Shown: positions 17,534-26,392 of the stretch, one piece after another
Position numbering within the stretch: the stretch's first letter is position 1
Layout: each line of letters opens with the position of its first letter
Source: Paractinoplanes ovalisporus
Lineage (GTDB): Bacteria; Actinomycetota; Actinomycetes; Mycobacteriales; Micromonosporaceae
Length of the DNA: 64,000 bases
Direction of reading: 5' to 3'
Assembly (NCBI RefSeq): GCF_016834655.1
Contig: NZ_JAENHP010000014.1
Coordinates: 124,001-188,000 of the forward strand
Notes under the pieces: model-generated
What the model was told of the DNA's origin: nothing
The model's input: only the letters and a program-made list of their open reading frames with translations
Databases searched by the model: none
Position numbers and translations under genes: made by a program

Positions 17534-20500
17534 TCAGGCCTCCGGCAGTTCGTTCAGGGGCTGCCCGAGCAGCTGGACCATGGTGGCGCCGGCGACACCG
17601 GCGTAGACGCGCACGTCGTCGATGTCGCCGCTGAGGAATTCGCCGTAGGCTCCGTTGACCAGCGCCCGGCCGAGCTGGAAGCCACCGGTCGACTTCCAGG
17701 CGTGGCCGAACGGCGCGTCCGACTCGTCGACCAGCTGGCCGTCGACGTAGAGCCGCACCTCGTCGGCGAAGTTGTCGTAGACCACGGCCAGGAAGATGCC
17801 GCTGTCCTGGCTGGTCGGCAGCAGGTTGGACACCGTCGTACGCCGGTCCGGGTCGGTCGAGGACTCGTCGGCGTGCGGCAGCACCAGCTCGAAGCGGCCG
17901 GCCTCGCCGTCCTCGCCGGGCGCGTAACGGACACGGAACGCGCTGGTGCGGGTCCCGCTCTGGGCGAACACGGTCATCGGCCGCTCCGCGTCCAGCGAGG
18001 TGAGCCGCACCCGGGCGGTGACCGTGTAGCTGTCACCGGTCTCGGCCACCGGCACGCTGGTCGCCGCATAGTCGTCGACCCCGTCCAGCTGCAGGTGGCC
18101 GTCGCCGACCAGCGCCGGAATCGCCAGCTCGTCCGCGGGCCGGTAGAAGACCGGCGTCCCGCCCAGTGCCAGCGCCGGGCCACCGTCGATCTCCGTGGTG
18201 GCGGTCTCGGTGCCCTCGTTCAGCTGCCAGTAGGCCAGGCGCTGCGGCACCAGCGCGAACAGCATGCTGATGTCGGCCGCGACGACGATGCGGTCGAAGA
18301 TCCGCACGTCGCCGAGCGATCCGTTCCAGGTGTCGCCGTAGCCGCCGGTCCGCAACCGGCTGCCCAGCTGCACCGGGCCGTGCGCGATCGGCGTGCTGCG
18401 GCGGGCGCCGGTCGCGACCGAGGCGCCGTTGACATAGAGCGTGAGGCTGCGCTTCTCGTGGTCGAACGCGCCCACCAGGTGCACCCATTCGCCCACCGTC
18501 GGCTTGCCCCCGGTCACCCGGAACGTGCCCAGCGAGCGGCTGGCGGTGGTCGGCATTGCGAACGACCACGCGTCGAGCGTCTTGTCGTAGCCGAGCGTGA
18601 ATCCGGCCTGCCCGGTGCCGTCCATGCTGACCGCGACGTGGTCGCCGTTCTTGTCGGCGAGCTTCGCCCAGGTGCTCACGCTGAAGCTACGGGAGGTGTC
18701 GACGACGGCGGCTCCGCCGGTGAGCCGGCTGCCCGACTGCCCGTCGAGGGCGACGGCGTAGTCGGCGGGACCACCCGGCCCGGGCACGCCGAACTGGACC
18801 CCGCCCCGGGCCACCGCGTTCACGGCGCCGGTCGCGGCGGCCGCCTCGGTCGAGCCGGCGGCGTCCTTGAGCCGCCACTCCGCCTTGCCGACCTCCTGGT
18901 TGGCGACGAAGTCGAAGGAGATCGGCGCGCTCGTCTTGCTGGCCCGGTCGACCGCCAGGGCCGAGAACCAGCCGGTGTCGGGTTTGCTGATGAGCACCCG
19001 CACCTCGGACGTGCCGCCGCCGGTGGCCGGCCGCACGACGTTGCTGGGCGACGGGTCCTGGTTCAGGCCCCAGCGGTACTCGATCGCGTCCGTCGAGGCC
19101 GACTTGATCAGGAAGGTGACGTAGCGGCCGACCCCGTCGAAGGTCTGCCCCTCCTCGGTCAGCTCCACCGACGTGATGACCGGCGGCGCCGGGGACGTAC
19201 GGTCCAGGATGAACTTGCAGACCTTGCTGTTGTAGTCGCCGTAGCCGGCGGTGTCCTTCGCCCGCACCTGCCAGTTGATGACGACGTTCTCGGGAATCCC
19301 GGTGACCGTCTCCATCGGATAGTAGAACCAGGCGCCCGAATTGTTCTCGCCGGTCAGGAATGTCTTGGAGCCGGCCACGCCGTTGTTGGTCCACCAGAGC
19401 CGGAACTCGGCCCGCAGCTTCTCGCGGGTACCGCTCGGGCTGTCGTCGAGGTCGCGCATGACCGCCGACAGTTTCGGCAACGTGTCGACGTACGACGCGG
19501 TCTGCGGGCAGACCCCGCCGGGCGTCTGCTTGACCTCACCGTCGGCCGGGCGCGACGGCTTCGTGTTGTACCGGACCTGCAGCGAGGCGTTACTGCAGAA
19601 GCGTTTCCAGTACGAGTCGTCGGTCTCGCTGGCGGCCCGCAGGCCGAACGTGGTCGTCCCCCGGCTCACGTCGGCCGACGCCTTGACCGCGTCGAACACG
19701 TTGAACTCGACGTTGGGAGTCACCCCGGAGCAGGTGTGCGTGGTCTTGGTCGGCGAGGCCGACGCCTGCTTCGCGAGCCAGTCCGGCTGGTTGCTCCAGG
19801 TGGTGGCGGTGGTGATGGGCTTCGTGGTCCACAGCTGCACCTCGCGGGCCTTGCTGTCGTCCGCGGTGTGGTTGAGCGTGATCCGGAAGTCGGCCTCGAG
19901 GATGTCCTTCTTCGCGTAGGCCGAGGTCGGGATCGCGAAGAAGAGCCGCTTGACCTGTGTGTTGGCGCAGGTGCCGCTGGAGACCGGGCATTCGCCGACG
20001 CCCTCGGACTCCTTGCCGTCGAACTTGGGGTAGGCCTCGTTGTTGTACCCCTTGGAGACCATCGACCACAGCGACCGGGACGAGCCTTTCCAGACCGGGT
20101 CGATGAAGACCGGGAACCGGGTCTGCGGGTTGCTGAGCATCGCCTGGTCCGGTGTCAGGGTCAGGGCGCCGGAATCGACGGTGACGTCGACGTCGGCCTC
20201 CCGCGACGACTCGGCGGGCTCCTCGGCCAGCGCGCGCATCGCCGAAGTCCCGCGGGGCGCCTCAGCGCCGGAATCCCACATGCGCGGGGCCAGCGCGTCG
20301 AAAACCGTGCCACCGGCGGCCGTGTCCACCGCCGTGACTCCGCCCTCGGCCGACTCCCGCAGCTCGACGCCTTCGGTACGCACCGGCAGCACGATGTTGT
20401 CCAGCTCCGGCAAGGCGGCGGCCTCCGCGGTCTTCACCACCAGAACGTGCGAGAAGCCGTCGACGTCCGCGTTCAGCACCAGGTCGACGCCCGGCAGCAC

Positions 20501-21004
20501 CTCGGCGTAGGTGGCCGAGTTGCCCTCCAGCGTGGGGACCGGCAGGTCGCGGCCCCAGGACATCTCGATCGATCGGCCCGCGGCCGACAGCTCCGCCATC
20601 GCGGCGTCGCCGCCGCCGGAGAGCCGCAGCCCGACCGTCGACGCCTTGGGCGCGATGCTGCCGTCGGCGGCCCGCACGAGCGTCGGGTCCACCGGCACCC
20701 AGCGCTTGTCCCGCAGCGTACGCACCGGCCGCAGGTGCTCCTCGGCCGTCCGGGTGCCGTCCGGGTTCGCCCACACCGAACGGTTCTCGCCACGGAACGC
20801 GCCGATCTCGACCGGCGCTCCGGTCCTGACCGCCTCGGCGGCCGCGTCCGTCTCGGTCTGCCGGATGGCCTCGCCGCCGGCCGGCACCGGCTCGGCGGTC
20901 GCCGCCGGCGGGCTCACCGCCACCGACCCGGCCAGCAGGGCGAACAGGCCCGTGACCAAGCCGATTCCCCGGGCGTGCCCCCGCACGCTCCTGCCCAGAG
21001 CCAT
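17534..21004 (-). CDS. secreted DNRLRE/LamG domain protein
   Basis: The 1156-residue product is read from ATG 21004, which has GGGGAAGGG about 7 nt upstream. An in-frame ATG at 21049 overlaps the previous stop (ATGA) and would add 15 residues. MALGRSVRGHARGIGLVTGL begins a Sec signal ending near PPAATA. Residues about 60-330 repeat a module seen in the upstream neighbour (TYAEVLPGVDLVLNADVDG). A DNRLRE-like beta region follows, with cysteines and TTWSNQPDW. Two LamG/concanavalin-like domains end the protein (RSFSVSTWAKLADKNGDHVA; YTVTARVRLTSLDAERPMTV). It is probably a surface adhesin or carrier acting with the RHS protein, whose gene starts 1 nt downstream. Confidence 0.8.
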   Translation of the reverse strand: MALGRSVRGHARGIGLVTGLFALLAGSVAVSPPAATAEPVPAGGEAIRQTETDAAAEAVRTGAPVEIGAFRGENRSVWANPDGTRTAEEHLRPVRTLRDKRWVPVDPTLVRAADGSIAPKASTVGLRLSGGGDAAMAELSAAGRSIEMSWGRDLPVPTLEGNSATYAEVLPGVDLVLNADVDGFSHVLVVKTAEAAALPELDNIVLPVRTEGVELRESAEGGVTAVDTAAGGTVFDALAPRMWDSGAEAPRGTSAMRALAEEPAESSREADVDVTVDSGALTLTPDQAMLSNPQTRFPVFIDPVWKGSSRSLWSMVSKGYNNEAYPKFDGKESEGVGECPVSSGTCANTQVKRLFFAIPTSAYAKKDILEADFRITLNHTADDSKAREVQLWTTKPITTATTWSNQPDWLAKQASASPTKTTHTCSGVTPNVEFNVFDAVKASADVSRGTTTFGLRAASETDDSYWKRFCSNASLQVRYNTKPSRPADGEVKQTPGGVCPQTASYVDTLPKLSAVMRDLDDSPSGTREKLRAEFRLWWTNNGVAGSKTFLTGENNSGAWFYYPMETVTGIPENVVINWQVRAKDTAGYGDYNSKVCKFILDRTSPAPPVITSVELTEEGQTFDGVGRYVTFLIKSASTDAIEYRWGLNQDPSPSNVVRPATGGGTSEVRVLISKPDTGWFSALAVDRASKTSAPISFDFVANQEVGKAEWRLKDAAGSTEAAAATGAVNAVARGGVQFGVPGPGGPADYAVALDGQSGSRLTGGAAVVDTSRSFSVSTWAKLADKNGDHVAVSMDGTGQAGFTLGYDKTLDAWSFAMPTTASRSLGTFRVTGGKPTVGEWVHLVGAFDHEKRSLTLYVNGASVATGARRSTPIAHGPVQLGSRLRTGGYGDTWNGSLGDVRIFDRIVVAADISMLFALVPQRLAYWQLNEGTETATTEIDGGPALALGGTPVFYRPADELAIPALVGDGHLQLDGVDDYAATSVPVAETGDSYTVTARVRLTSLDAERPMTVFAQSGTRTSAFRVRYAPGEDGEAGRFELVLPHADESSTDPDRRTTVSNLLPTSQDSGIFLAVVYDNFADEVRLYVDGQLVDESDAPFGHAWKSTGGFQLGRALVNGAYGEFLSGDIDDVRVYAGVAGATMVQLLGQPLNELPEA

Positions 21005-21048
21005 CTCGCGACCCTTCCCCGTGTTGTTCCGCTGTCGGTTGTGGCGCA

Positions 21049-23703
21049 TCACCGCACCGCCGTTCCGAAGGCCCCGGCGCCCGACCAGGTGGCCGTCACG
21101 CTCGGTGTTCCGGCCGCCACCCCGGCCCAGGAGTAGGCGGCGACCTCGCCCGTGCCGATCCGGGTCAGGTAGAGGCCGGTCGCGGAGGCCGCCATGAAGG
21201 TGCCGTCGTTCGCGTTGTCGCCCGGCCCGCCCCTGATCGGGACGGGACGACCGGTGCCGCCCGCCGGCCACATGAGCACGTATCCGGCGTCGGTCCCGCT
21301 CGTCAGGTCGTCGCCCGGCGCCCCCGCCACCAGCGTCTGGTCCGGTCCGCGGGACAGAGCGACCGTCTCGCCCAGGTAGTCGCCCTTGGCCGCGGCCGGG
21401 TGGTGCACCGACGCCACCAGCGTGGACGCGGTCGGCGTCAGCGAATAGGTGAACGCCATCCCGCTGTTCAGGACCCCCGACCACGACATGCCCGGCGCGC
21501 CGACGGCGAGGAGAGAATTCGTGGTGCCGCTGACCGGAACCAGGTCGATCGACTTGCCGAACGTCGAATCGGCCAGGGCTCCCTGGAGAGCAGAGCCCGC
21601 CTGCGTGACCGTGCTGCCGCTGACCACATGGGTGTACGCGGTCACCGCGCCCGCCCACGGTAGGCCCGAGTTCGCGCGGCCCGGTGAGCCGATCGCCAGG
21701 TGATGCGGCGAGACGGCCAACGAGAAGCCGGTCCGGTCGTCGGTTCCCGCTCCCGGCACCGTCGCGTTCGTCGAACCCAGCCGGTAGTGCACCAGGCCCG
21801 CGTCGACGACCGTGCCGGCGTCCTCGCCGGGTGCGCCGACCGCCAGAACCGGCTCCCCCGACGGCGTGTTGCCGGCCGCCACGGCGTAGCCGAACCAGTC
21901 CGACGCCTCCGGGTCGTCCGCGATCCCCGCGCTGCTCTGGTCGTACCAGATCCCCGACGACAGGCCGGCCGGCCCGCCGAAGAGCACCGCGACCCCACCC
22001 GCCTCGGCCGCCGACCCGACCGCCTCGAACGGCGCGCCGATCACCAGGTCGCTGCAGCCGTCCTGGTTCGCGTCGTACGTGGCCAGCGAGTACCCGAACT
22101 GGTCGCCCGCCTCGGCGGTGTCCGGCACCCCGCCCGCGCCTTGGCGCAGGATCTGCTGCGGGCTGCTGCCGGCGTAGTTGACCACGACCTGGCCGGCCTT
22201 GGCCTTGCCGTCCACGGTCGCCTCCGGGGCACCGATCGCCACGTCGGTCACGCCGTCGCCGTTGAAGTCGCTGTCCACGGCCACCCCGCCCGGGCAGCCG
22301 TCCACCGGTGCGTAGTGCAGGTAGTCGATGACCATCCGCGGGTTGTTGTTGAAGGTCTTGTACGACAGGCTGTCGGTCTCGCTCGGCGAGCGCAGCGCCA
22401 CCGTCACGTTGGTCCAGCTGCCCTTCGCGGCACTCCGCACGAGGGAGGTCGAGTCGAACGTCAGCGACTGCGCCGGGCACGCCGACGAGAAGCCCCCGGC
22501 GGAGGTCCGGGACGCCAGGATCCCCTCCCAGGACGGCTGGTTGTTCCAGGTGTTCGCCGCGCCCGCGTAGCCGGTGGCCCACAGGTCGACCTGCTTCGGC
22601 ACGCAGGTGGCCGAGGACGTCTCGGTGATGAGGAAGTTCGCCGACTTGATGTACTTGCCGGCGATCGGCGTATCACCGACGTTGAGGTCGAAGAACGAGC
22701 GGTATTTGTTGGTGCCGCCGTTGTTGGTGCCGACCGGGGCGTTGCCCGGCACGTTCATGAAGTTCGTGGCCGGGTTGCCGGAGTCGACCTTGACGTAGTT
22801 CGTGCGGGCGGCGCTGACCGCCGGGTCGATATAGACCGGGAACTCGGTCGCCGGGTCGGCCAGCATCGCCCGATCCGGCCGCACCAACAGCGCGGCCTGC
22901 GCCAGCGTGGTGCCCATGGATTCGACCCGTACGCCGTTCGCGTCCCACATCAGCGGCGTGTTTCCGGCCAGCCGCAGACGGCCCTTCGCGTCCTCGGCCC
23001 GCAGGTTGCCGGCCTTGTCCGCGCTCACGGTCAGCCCGTCCGACTCGACCGCGAACCGCAGGGCGGCCAGCCGGGAGTCGGCCGCGGCCTGCCGGTTCTT
23101 CACGACCAGCAGCTGGCTGTAGCCGTCCACATCGGCGGTCAGCCGCAGGTCCACGCCGGGCAGCACCTCGGCGTAGGTGGCGGTGTCGCCGTTCAGCACC
23201 GGGGCGGGCAGAGCGCCGACCGGGGAGCCGAGCCGCACCATGGCGCCGTCCGGGCCGACCTGGGCCATCGGGCCGGAGCCACCGCCCGAGAACACCACCG
23301 GGGTCGATGTGACGGCCGGGCGGACGGTGCCGTCCGCGGCCCGGCGCAGGTCGGTGTCGACCGGCACCCACCGGCCATCGCGCTTCACCCGTACGGGCCG
23401 GTAGCGGTGCTCCCACCGCATCGTGCCGTCGGGCAGCGCCCAGGCCTGGTCGAACTCGGTGGTCAGCTCGGCCACCGCGACCTCGCCCCGGCAGTTGCGC
23501 GCCGCGGCTCGGGCCGCCTCGTGAGCCGTGGGCGCGGCCGGGCAGGCAATCGGCGCCGCCGCGGACCGCGCCGGAGCCGGCGCCGTTCTCGACGGACCGG
23601 CCGGAACGGCCGCATAGGTCCCGATGAGCAGCAGCGCCAAGGCGCTTGCTTTGTCCAATTTGGACATACGTGGAACCCGCAAGGGCATCCTGAAGGGCGG
23701 CAT
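21049..23703 (-). CDS. secreted DNRLRE and FG-GAP repeat protein
   Basis: The product is 884 residues from ATG 23703, which has GGGGA about 8 nt upstream. The signal peptide region is SKLDKASALALLLIGTYAAV. An N-terminal module (HRYRPVRVKRDGRWVPVDTD; TYAEVLPGVDLRLTADVDG) is shared with the next gene. A DNRLRE-like region follows with NTWNNQPSWEGILASRTS. The C-terminal 400 residues are FG-GAP/beta-propeller repeats with calcium-type loops: DFNGDGVTDVAIGAPEA, DANQDGCSDLVIGAPFEA and later VLAVGAPGEDAG and LLAVGAPGMSWSG. Such propellers bind partners or polysaccharide. It is the first gene of the RHS operon and its stop overlaps an ATG of the next gene. Confidence 0.8.
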   Translation of the reverse strand: MPPFRMPLRVPRMSKLDKASALALLLIGTYAAVPAGPSRTAPAPARSAAAPIACPAAPTAHEAARAAARNCRGEVAVAELTTEFDQAWALPDGTMRWEHRYRPVRVKRDGRWVPVDTDLRRAADGTVRPAVTSTPVVFSGGGSGPMAQVGPDGAMVRLGSPVGALPAPVLNGDTATYAEVLPGVDLRLTADVDGYSQLLVVKNRQAAADSRLAALRFAVESDGLTVSADKAGNLRAEDAKGRLRLAGNTPLMWDANGVRVESMGTTLAQAALLVRPDRAMLADPATEFPVYIDPAVSAARTNYVKVDSGNPATNFMNVPGNAPVGTNNGGTNKYRSFFDLNVGDTPIAGKYIKSANFLITETSSATCVPKQVDLWATGYAGAANTWNNQPSWEGILASRTSAGGFSSACPAQSLTFDSTSLVRSAAKGSWTNVTVALRSPSETDSLSYKTFNNNPRMVIDYLHYAPVDGCPGGVAVDSDFNGDGVTDVAIGAPEATVDGKAKAGQVVVNYAGSSPQQILRQGAGGVPDTAEAGDQFGYSLATYDANQDGCSDLVIGAPFEAVGSAAEAGGVAVLFGGPAGLSSGIWYDQSSAGIADDPEASDWFGYAVAAGNTPSGEPVLAVGAPGEDAGTVVDAGLVHYRLGSTNATVPGAGTDDRTGFSLAVSPHHLAIGSPGRANSGLPWAGAVTAYTHVVSGSTVTQAGSALQGALADSTFGKSIDLVPVSGTTNSLLAVGAPGMSWSGVLNSGMAFTYSLTPTASTLVASVHHPAAAKGDYLGETVALSRGPDQTLVAGAPGDDLTSGTDAGYVLMWPAGGTGRPVPIRGGPGDNANDGTFMAASATGLYLTRIGTGEVAAYSWAGVAAGTPSVTATWSGAGAFGTAVR

Positions 23704-23928
23704 CTCAGTTATCCCCCGCGCGAATGCAGACGCGATCGGGCGCGCCCGTCGGCGCGCCCGATCGTCATTTAGAAGATCATCATCATGGGTGACGTTCGAT
23801 CTCTACGCCACCCCGCTCCACCCCAGCGCAGTGTGACGGGTACCACATCGCCACCGGCACGCGTGCTGAGAAATATAAGTATTTCGATATCTTGTGCGGG
23901 GGAGCCCGTTCTTGTTCTGCTACCCCTC
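23704..23928. promoter_or_regulatory. divergent intergenic region, RHS operon / aminopeptidase
   Basis: The 225-nt stretch separates two divergent genes and must hold both promoters. It has an AT-rich island at 23868-23892 that includes a 6-bp inverted repeat, GAAATA (23870-23875) and TATTTC (23880-23885), with TATAAG between the arms. This is a plausible -10 region or operator. No further motif was recognised. Confidence 0.4.
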
Positions 23929-25626
23929 ATGAGACTCGGAACGGTGACGGCTGCTCTCGTCGCGGCAACGGTAGCGTTCAGCGCCCTGCCGGCGGCAGCC
24001 GCTCCTCTGGTAGCTGCCCCACCCGTCATCGATGTCGCCGACGTCAACGCGCACCTGCAACAGCTGCAGAACTTCGCGAGCAGCAACGGCGGCAACCGCG
24101 CCACCGGCACCGCGGGCCACACCGCGACGACGACCTATCTGCAGCAGAAGCTGCAAGCGGCGGGCTTCACCGTCACCGCGCAGACCTGCACCACCTGCAG
24201 CGGCGGCTCGGCGAAGAACATCATCGCCGACTGGCCGGGCGGCGACACCGCCAACACCTACATGTTCGGCGCCCACTCGGACGGCGTGTCGGCCGGCCCC
24301 GGCATCAACGACGACGGTTCCGGCACGGCCACGCTGCTGGAAGCCGCGCTCCAGCTGGCCGCGGCCAACCCGACCATGACCAACCACGTACGGTTCGGCT
24401 GGTGGGCCGGCGAGGAACAGGGCCTGATCGGCTCCAAGTTCTACGTCAACTCCCTGACCACGGCCCAGAAGAGCGCGATCAAGGCGTACGGCACGTTCGA
24501 CATGGTCGCCTCCACCAACGGCGGCTACTTCGTCACCGGCACCGACGCCATCGCCGTGAAGCTGCGCGAATACTTCACGTCGATCAACGTACCCACCGAG
24601 ACGTCGACGGAGTGCTGCAGCGACGACGGCTCGTTCCGCAACGCCGGCATCCCGTCCTCGATCAACTCCACCGGCGCCAGCTTCACCAAGACCAGCGCCC
24701 AGGTGACCAAGTGGGGCGGCACGGCCGGGCAGCCGTACGACCCCTGCTACCACCGGGCGTGCGACACGTACCCCTCGAACATCAACAGCACGTCCCTGGG
24801 CCGCTGGGCCAACGCCGAGCTGTACGCCGTCTGGGCCCTGACCACAGGCAGTACGCCGGCCAACGACTTCTCGGTGTCGCTGGCTCCCGGCACGGCCACG
24901 GTGACTCCCGGCTCCTCGACCACGGCCACGGTCAACACAGCCACCACGTCGGGCAGCGCCCAAACCGTCACGCTGTCGAGCTCCGGCGCCCCGGCTGGTG
25001 TCTCGGTGAGCTTCAGCCCCGCGTCGGTCACGTCCGGCGGCTCGTCGACCATGACCGTCGCCACCACCACGGCCGCGGCCCCCGGTTCGTACACCATCAC
25101 CGTGACCGGCGCCGGTTCCGCGAGCCACAGTGCCTCGTACGCGCTGACCGTCGCCGGAACCGGCGCCTGCACCAGCCCCGGGCAGAAGCTGGGAAATCCC
25201 GGCTTCGAAACCGCGACCGCCCCCTGGACCGCCTCCTCCGGCGTGATCGCCGCCAACACCGGTGAGGGCTCCCCCCGTTCCGGCACCAGGAGCGCATGGC
25301 TGAACGGCTACGGCTCCACCCGAACCGAAACCCTGTCCCAGTCGGTGACCCCGCCCGCCGGGTGCAGCAGCTACACGCTGTCCTTCTACCTGAAGATCAG
25401 CACAGCCGAGACAACCACCACCACCCAGTACGACAAACTGACCGTGCAGGCCGGCTCCACCACGCTGCAGGTCTTCTCGAACCTCAACGCCGGCGCCTAC
25501 ACGCTGCGCTCGTACAACTTGGCCGCTTTCGCCGGCCAGACCGTGACCATCAAATTCACCGGCGTCGAGGACTCCTCCCTGAAGACCTCCTTCGTCATCG
25601 ACGACACCGCCCTCACCGTCACCTGA
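23929..25626 (+). CDS. secreted M28 family aminopeptidase with C-terminal beta domains
   Basis: The product is 565 residues from ATG 23929, chosen because the signal peptide MRLGTVTAALVAATVAFSAL begins there; no clear ribosome site lies close, and GGGGGAG is about 25 nt upstream. The catalytic domain resembles the Streptomyces griseus aminopeptidase. Expected dizinc ligands are His116 (GAHSDGV), Asp128 (GINDDGSG), Glu163 with catalytic Glu162 (AGEEQGL), an Asp in GTFDMVAS and a late His in CYHRACDT. An Ig-like NPCBM/NEW2-type linker domain follows (NDFSVSLAPGTATVTPGSS). The last part is a jelly-roll, carbohydrate-binding-like domain (NPGFETATAPW ... FVIDDTALTVT). It removes N-terminal residues from extracellular peptides. 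Monocistronic. Confidence 0.9.
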   Translation: MRLGTVTAALVAATVAFSALPAAAAPLVAAPPVIDVADVNAHLQQLQNFASSNGGNRATGTAGHTATTTYLQQKLQAAGFTVTAQTCTTCSGGSAKNIIADWPGGDTANTYMFGAHSDGVSAGPGINDDGSGTATLLEAALQLAAANPTMTNHVRFGWWAGEEQGLIGSKFYVNSLTTAQKSAIKAYGTFDMVASTNGGYFVTGTDAIAVKLREYFTSINVPTETSTECCSDDGSFRNAGIPSSINSTGASFTKTSAQVTKWGGTAGQPYDPCYHRACDTYPSNINSTSLGRWANAELYAVWALTTGSTPANDFSVSLAPGTATVTPGSSTTATVNTATTSGSAQTVTLSSSGAPAGVSVSFSPASVTSGGSSTMTVATTTAAAPGSYTITVTGAGSASHSASYALTVAGTGACTSPGQKLGNPGFETATAPWTASSGVIAANTGEGSPRSGTRSAWLNGYGSTRTETLSQSVTPPAGCSSYTLSFYLKISTAETTTTTQYDKLTVQAGSTTLQVFSNLNAGAYTLRSYNLAAFAGQTVTIKFTGVEDSSLKTSFVIDDTALTVT

Positions 25627-25634
25627 CCGCGATC

Positions 25635-25670
25635 GGCCGGGCCGGGTGAACCTTGGACTCAGGCCCGGTC
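25635..25670. terminator. weak stem-loop between aminopeptidase and TetR genes
   Basis: GGCCGGGCC (25635-25643) can pair with GGCCCGGTC (25662-25670) with one G.U pair around an 18-nt loop. It lies between two convergent stops and overlaps the end of the TetR gene. Confidence 0.35.
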
Positions 25671-26249
25671 GGCCTCCTCGATGTGCCGGATCAGGGTCAC
25701 CAGGCTGCGCAGCGCGGCGCGTACCCGCCGGGCCCAGGTCTCGTCGCCGAGCAGGATCAGCGCCTCGCCACCGAGGAAGGACATGCCGATCAGGGCGGCG
25801 GCGTCCTCCGCGGTGAGCGGGCCCAGCCGCGCTCTGGTGCTGCCCGCCACGTCCTCCAGCACCGTCTGCCAGCTCTGCAGCAGCCCCAGGATCTGCTGAG
25901 CGACCTGGGTGTCGGACCAGCCCGCCGCGATCATCTCCTGCAGGACCCGGACGTACCCCGAGGCGATGTCGTCGTCCAGGAAGTCGCACGCCTGCTCGTA
26001 CCGCTTCCACAGTGGCGCGTCGATCGCGTACATCCGCTGCTGCCGCCCGATCAGGTGACTGTTCTCGCGGTCGAGCAGAGCCAGCACCAGCCCCTGTTTG
26101 CCGCCGAAGTGGTAGTGGATCTGGCTGAGCGGCACGCCCGCCGCGTCGGCGACCTTGCGGGTGGACAGCTTCGCGTACCCCTCGGCGAGCAGGCAGCCGC
26201 GCGCCGCCTCGAGGATCTGGACCGGGGTGTCGGCGGTGCGTTCGGTCAA
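25659..26249 (-). CDS. TetR family transcriptional regulator
   Basis: The 196-residue protein starts at a TTG at 26249. The N-terminal helix-turn-helix is clear: ILEAARGCLLAEGYAKLSTR and KVADAAGVPLSQIHYHFGGK, with the HYHFGGK recognition end typical of TetR proteins. The C-terminal ligand domain is all-helical, and its ligand is unknown. It is divergent from the hydrolase-glycosyltransferase gene. Two operator-like palindromes lie between the genes, so it very probably represses both itself and the plus-strand pair. Confidence 0.9.
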   Translation of the reverse strand: MTERTADTPVQILEAARGCLLAEGYAKLSTRKVADAAGVPLSQIHYHFGGKQGLVLALLDRENSHLIGRQQRMYAIDAPLWKRYEQACDFLDDDIASGYVRVLQEMIAAGWSDTQVAQQILGLLQSWQTVLEDVAGSTRARLGPLTAEDAAALIGMSFLGGEALILLGDETWARRVRAALRSLVTLIRHIEEADRA

Positions 26250-26285
26250 CGTGTCAGGTTCCCGTCTGGAGCGCGCTACGTCTTG

Positions 26286-26338
26286 TCGGTCGGTCGACCG
26301 AATGTTAGCTTACCCAAGTCGGTCGGTCGACCGACCGA
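26286..26338. promoter_or_regulatory. paired TetR operators
   Basis: A perfect 20-bp palindrome, TCGGTCGGTCGACCGACCGA, occupies 26319-26338. A second copy at 26286-26305 matches its first 16 positions and diverges in the last four. The centres are 33 bp apart, close to three helical turns, so two TetR dimers could bind the same face. The AT-richer segment between them (AATGTTAGCTTACCC) probably holds promoter elements. Confidence 0.8.
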
Positions 26339-26392
26339 GAGCGCGATTCCCCGGCGCGCGAGGCTCGAACAGCCGAAGCGGAAGGGTGTGAC

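Noticed and set aside
17531..21136. Very long open frame on the plus strand opposite the LamG gene (similar ones lie opposite the RHS and other large genes).
   Set aside because: It is the shadow of the high-GC minus-strand gene. The translation is Arg/Gly/Val-rich low-complexity sequence without domain motifs.
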